The translations under genes and the position numbers were made by a program. A stretch of DNA of 56,704 nt from the NCBI GenBank assembly GCA_002477275.1, contig DLOU01000023.1, forward strand, positions 1-56,704. Direction: 5' to 3'. Below, one piece after another: positions 53,129-56,704 of this stretch. Each line of letters opens with the position of its first letter. Position 1 is the first letter of the stretch. The notes under the pieces are model-generated. The model worked only from the letters and a program-made list of their open reading frames with translations. It was not told where the DNA came from and did not search any database. The DNA comes from Caryophanales bacterium UBA7476. GTDB lineage: Bacteria; Bacillota_I; Bacilli_A; RF39; UBA660.

Positions 53129-56065
53129 TTACTTCAAAACATATGGATCTGATACTGTCCCAGAACCAGTGGCTGTGAGCCCAGACCTTAGAGTGATAAT
53201 TGGCCGAAGAGCATAACTGTTGCTGCGATCATACCAACTACCACTATAATAGTAACGCAAGTGGTAGCTGCTGCCCGTGCTACCACTGGCGTTCACACAC
53301 CTGCCATCAAAGTAGAAGATAGTGGAGCTGTCATAGACATAATAACGAGAGCCTAGCCAATAAATAGTCGCAGTACTTGTTCCCACCTTATTTGCTTTTG
53401 CATAACTAACATCTGTTCCTCCATATGCTGCCTTTACTAAATCATAATCCGTTGTATAAAGTTCATCCCCTCGACCTAAATACTCTTCTGCTGGAGTTCC
53501 ACTTGTTGAACTTGTCCATTCAGTACCTGCTTTTAAATCTGTTCCATCAAAATATGATGTATCAGTTATAAACTCTGTTTGTCCATTATATCCCATTATT
53601 CTTAATCCTATTGTATATTTTGGATTTTCATATTGACTTGCAATTTTATTTAGATATCCTGAGAAGTTTTGATAACCTTTTATACCGTTGAAATATGTGT
53701 TAGTACTTGATACATATTCTGATACAGCATCAACTGTTCCATCACTATTTACTCTAATTACTCTCCATAAATTAAGTTCCTTAGGATTAATAGTTTGAGT
53801 ACTACTATATCCAGTATACTTAGTTAATGTAGTATAACTACTATTTTGTGGAGTCACTTGAACTAAATCTCCAACTTTAAATTTAGTTGTACCTTTATTA
53901 TTAAACTTAGTAGCTAAATAATCAAGCATACACTGTGCATCACTACAATTAACTCCAGTATTAGTATTATCATAACTTAAGTTTTCTGCCCAAACTCTAG
54001 TCCATACTGCATAAAGTGTTGCACTTCCTGTAGTTTGAACAAGGGCTTTTGCTGCTTCTTCATCTGTATAAGTTGCAGTTGTTGCAGTTTTAGATGCACT
54101 CCATCCATCAAATCTATAACCATCTCTAATTGGTTTTTTGTATTCTCTATATTTTACTCCATCAGCATAAGCAGTAACAGTATTACCATCTTTAGTATAC
54201 GTTACTTTATTTGTAGTTGTTGGACTTGTTGTAACAGGATATCCAAAATATCCATCGTTAGCGTCATACGTTAATTCAAAATAATTATCGAGTTCACATA
54301 CTGGATATAAAGTGTAACTAGTAGTTGGAGTAAATGTTGCTTCACTATTAAGCTTAGTACCATTTATTGTTGCTATTTCATCTGAAGTACTAACATTTGT
54401 CCAACCACATTTAAAGCCACCTTTAGTTATTTTAGGTAGTGTAACTGTAGTTGTTGTTGGATCTATCCATTTTGCATAAAGAGTTGCATTTCCATCTTTT
54501 ATCCAATTACCAGTTGAATCAGTATAACCACTTATACCAGATATCAATGCCGGTGTTGATGAATTATTAATTACTTTAGTTCCACCACTTGATGATGTTG
54601 TCCATCCATCAAATGTATAAGTAATTGTTTTAGCTGTTGTGTCTCCTGTAATAGTTGCCCCATCTGAATTTCTATCACTACTTAATGTCGTATTAATTGT
54701 TGTAGTATATACCCTCTCTGGAACAGTTATACTACTTGGAGATAAAGCACTAGAATCATATGTTGATGTCAAATTAGATGTAGGTGAATTAGTAGCTCCA
54801 TTTTTATTTAAAGTAATTGTATAATTCTTAGCAATCCAATCTGCATATAATCTTAAAACACTATTATTAGTATTAACATAATCTATTATATCTTGCTCAT
54901 TAGTATAAGAATTACCACTAGCATCACTTGATGTATTCCAACCATTAAATCTATATCCAGTTCTAGTAGGCTCTTTATAATTTTCTGTATTAGCAGTTAC
55001 AACTGCATAATATCCATAATAGCGACTACTACTAGTATCTGAGTAAAAATAGAACGTTGCTGTATCATCATTTACTATATATGTTTTATGATAAGTAGTA
55101 TCATTATCATTTGGTTTAGTATAGCCAGTATAACTACCATGACCATATAACTTACCACCTGAAATAGTAGCACTTGAATAATTTGAAGTCGTTGGTGTAA
55201 CACCTTTAGGATAAATTGCTAAATAATTAGAAGAATTATAAGTAGAATACCAAACATCTATTTTTAAAGAAGTAGCTCCTTCTATAGTTACAGTATCAGT
55301 TTGATTTAAACTAGCAGCATAAGTACTGGTAGCAACTCCACTATCATCCATATTAGCTGTATGTGAATATTTAGTCGTACTAACAGAACTTTCATCATAT
55401 TCTACAACATTGGTTACTGAAGTTACACCAAATGAACCTCCATTAGCATCATATATTGCTCCTTTTGCAATTGTATCTACCCAATGTGCAAAATAAGTAA
55501 CACTTGCTGCTGGTACTGTAGAAGAAGTGACTAAGGTTCCAGTAGTTATATCAGTAAACCATCCAGAAAACTCTTTTCCACTCTTTGTGGGTGTTGGAAG
55601 TTCTCTTAATGGATCACCAAATTCAACTATCTTATATGTAGGACTAACCGTACCACCATTTGGATTAAATGAAATCGTATAAGCAGTCTCTTCCCAATGA
55701 GCATATAAAGTAATATTTTCTGTTTTATCAAATGTCTTTGCACTAGTACCATCTGCATTATAATATTTTGTACCGCCTGATGCTGAATCATACCAACCCA
55801 AGAAAATATTTCTTTCTTTATTAGGAGCTGTTGTACTAATTGAAGGCATTGCTGATCCATAAGTTGCAACAACATCCGCAGTTTGACCTCCAGTTCCACC
55901 ATTAGAATTAAAACTAACTGTAAAAGTTGGTTTACTTATATTTAAACTTATATTTTTACTTTTTGTTTCTCTATATATAGCAAAAGTAGATAATGAACCC
56001 AATAAAATAAGAACTAGTATAAAAATAAAACTAATTTTAGCTCTTTTTCTTAAATTATGTCTCAT
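53129..56065 (-). CDS. Secreted variable protein C: InlB-type repeats plus a DGR-type C-terminal domain
   Basis: 978 residues. N-terminal signal or membrane segment (about 9-29). The central part carries about four or five InlB/Listeria-Bacteroides-type repeats, seen as FTVSFNSNGGTGGQ, TISFNPNGGTVS, IYDANGGSFG and LTYDANDGYFG, each ending near xxAHW or LYAxW. These are surface adhesion repeats. The C-terminal domain (about 745-978) is homologous to A and B, with LNLWRVIRVNSDGTVDAVSE, WLGSR, YALRPIITLRSG and GSGTVSDPYVLK; the VR is at residues 908-950. It follows the TasA-like gene by 29 nt, with AGGTGA as ribosome-binding site. It is probably a long adhesin with a variable lectin tip. Confidence 0.88.
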   Translation of the reverse strand: MRHNLRKRAKISFIFILVLILLGSLSTFAIYRETKSKNISLNISKPTFTVSFNSNGGTGGQTADVVATYGSAMPSISTTAPNKERNIFLGWYDSASGGTKYYNADGTSAKTFDKTENITLYAHWEETAYTISFNPNGGTVSPTYKIVEFGDPLRELPTPTKSGKEFSGWFTDITTGTLVTSSTVPAASVTYFAHWVDTIAKGAIYDANGGSFGVTSVTNVVEYDESSVSTTKYSHTANMDDSGVATSTYAASLNQTDTVTIEGATSLKIDVWYSTYNSSNYLAIYPKGVTPTTSNYSSATISGGKLYGHGSYTGYTKPNDNDTTYHKTYIVNDDTATFYFYSDTSSSRYYGYYAVVTANTENYKEPTRTGYRFNGWNTSSDASGNSYTNEQDIIDYVNTNNSVLRLYADWIAKNYTITLNKNGATNSPTSNLTSTYDSSALSPSSITVPERVYTTTINTTLSSDRNSDGATITGDTTAKTITYTFDGWTTSSSGGTKVINNSSTPALISGISGYTDSTGNWIKDGNATLYAKWIDPTTTTVTLPKITKGGFKCGWTNVSTSDEIATINGTKLNSEATFTPTTSYTLYPVCELDNYFELTYDANDGYFGYPVTTSPTTTNKVTYTKDGNTVTAYADGVKYREYKKPIRDGYRFDGWSASKTATTATYTDEEAAKALVQTTGSATLYAVWTRVWAENLSYDNTNTGVNCSDAQCMLDYLATKFNNKGTTKFKVGDLVQVTPQNSSYTTLTKYTGYSSTQTINPKELNLWRVIRVNSDGTVDAVSEYVSSTNTYFNGIKGYQNFSGYLNKIASQYENPKYTIGLRIMGYNGQTEFITDTSYFDGTDLKAGTEWTSSTSGTPAEEYLGRGDELYTTDYDLVKAAYGGTDVSYAKANKVGTSTATIYWLGSRYYVYDSSTIFYFDGRCVNASGSTGSSYHLRYYYSGSWYDRSNSYALRPIITLRSGLTATGSGTVSDPYVLK
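53216..53344 (-). other. DGR-type variable region (VR) of protein C
   Basis: 43 codons, rich in Tyr, Ser, Asn, Asp, Gly and Arg codons ending in C or T, as expected from mutated AAC/AAT template codons. Flanks: CTAGGCTCTCGT on the left, and TATGCTCTTCGGCC with the following residues on the right, identical to A and B over 35 nt. Confidence 0.9.
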
Positions 56066-56094
56066 ACTTTCACCTACTTCCTATATATAATTTT

Positions 56095-56541
56095 TTAATT
56101 TAATTTTTGTTTAAATTTGACATTTATACCTACACTTTGGTTAGATACTACTCCACTTTCTAAATCAGTAGTAAATGTCAATATATGATTTTTAGGACTA
56201 GCACCATATAAAAGAGTTCCTGCATTACTAATAGTAATTTTATTATTTGACTCAGTTATATAACTACCACTATCTAGTTTAACTTTAATACCACTAGGTA
56301 AATTAGTTAATTCAATATCATAAACCACATCTACTTCCGAATTATTAGTAACAGTTAAAGTATAATTAGCAGTACTTCCTGCAGTTAAATTTAAACTGCT
56401 ATTACCACTTGTTGAAACACTCCAACTAGCACCCCTTATAGTAGCAGTACCACTATTTTTTCCTCTATATATTGCAAATGTATAAGATATGATTGATACA
56501 AAAACAATTAGTACTATAATTACTAATATTTTTTTCTTCAT
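56095..56541 (-). CDS. TasA/CalY-like secreted protein (SipW-dependent type)
   Basis: 148 residues. N terminus MKKKILVIIVLIVFVSIISY with TFAIYRG-like cleavage region, then a beta-rich domain (GTATIRGASWSVSTSGNSSL, TNNSEVDVVYDIELTNLP). This pattern matches camelysin/TasA-type matrix fibre proteins processed by SipW-like peptidases. The same kind of N terminus is found in the BspA-like protein at 20464-20820. It lies between a SipW-type peptidase gene (upstream) and variable protein C (downstream), suggesting export and surface assembly in one operon. Confidence 0.7.
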   Translation of the reverse strand: MKKKILVIIVLIVFVSIISYTFAIYRGKNSGTATIRGASWSVSTSGNSSLNLTAGSTANYTLTVTNNSEVDVVYDIELTNLPSGIKVKLDSGSYITESNNKITISNAGTLLYGASPKNHILTFTTDLESGVVSNQSVGINVKFKQKLN

Positions 56542-56556
56542 TCAATCACATCCCTT

Positions 56557-56704
56557 CTATAAAACTTCTATTTCTTCTTCTTTTTTATTATCTTTATTTA
56601 TAAAATCAGAAACTATAAATAGTATTAATATAACAGCTACTAATATATATTTATAATCCATAATAAAGTTAATTATTTTACTTTTATAAATATATTTCCC
56701 TACA
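56557..56704 (-). CDS. Signal peptidase I, SipW-type, C-terminal fragment (runs off the right edge)
   Basis: The last 48 codons read VGKYIYKSKIINFIMDYKYI... ending in IEVL and TAG. The GKxIYKSKIIxF pattern before a final membrane helix is typical of SipW-like signal peptidases. The catalytic part lies outside the window, so the assignment is tentative; the downstream TasA-like gene supports it. The gap of 15 nt to 56541 suggests one operon. Confidence 0.6.
   Translation of the reverse strand, partial: VGKYIYKSKIINFIMDYKYILVAVILILFIVSDFINKDNKKEEEIEVL

Overview
The window is AT-rich bacterial DNA from a low-GC, Gram-positive-type member of the Bacilli. The gene content (short RimP, serpin, BspA-type repeats, IreB/MltG/TrmR/TrhP cluster, LtaS and LCP enzymes, SipW-type secretion) fits an uncultured gut lineage of the RF39/Mollicutes-relative kind; that placement is an inference. 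The standard code is used: TGG encodes Trp, and TAA, TAG and TGA all end genes (TAG ends nusA and greA, TGA ends ruvX). Every protein gene lies on the minus strand, so the operons below read from high to low coordinates.

Region 1 (1-7325): a YhcG/DUF1016 nuclease fragment at the left edge; a rimP-nusA-ylxR-infB operon with a hairpin leader; an LRR protein overlapping a transglutaminase-like protein. Region 2 (7380-7520) holds the only convincing plus-strand transcription unit, a small RNA with a near-consensus promoter and its own terminator. Region 3 (7527-21498): an unknown acidic protein, pyruvate:ferredoxin oxidoreductase, a NAGPA-type glycosidase with a surface protein, a membrane-anchored serpin, two paralogous lipoproteins, and a giant BspA-like leucine-rich-repeat protein split by one in-frame TAG.

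Region 4 (21580-29922) is close to the Bacillus yrzL-yrrK-yrzB-yrrL-yrrM-yrrN-yrrO-greA order: ireB, ruvX, DUF1292, mltG, trmR, three unknown membrane genes, trhP1, trhP2, a dGTPase and greA. Region 5 (30013-48481): a rhomboid protease; dnaE-lspA-rluD; an envelope operon (LtaS-like, unknown, LCP+PASTA); prs; a sensor with two solute-binding domains and a degenerate GGDEF domain; BrkB; and gatCAB.

Region 6 (48604-56704) is the accessory and most interesting part. It has an ORF6N protein and a decayed second copy, a small protein resembling MutS domain I, and three secreted proteins that share a C-terminal domain. A 129-138 nt segment in each differs almost only at codon positions 1 and 2, inside near-identical flanks, and each gene is followed by the same hairpin. 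This is the signature of variable regions (VRs) rewritten by a diversity-generating retroelement (DGR). No reverse transcriptase or template repeat is visible here, so these look like targets served from outside the window. The upstream genes, a SipW-type signal peptidase (partial) and a TasA-like protein, suggest that the diversified proteins are displayed on the surface.
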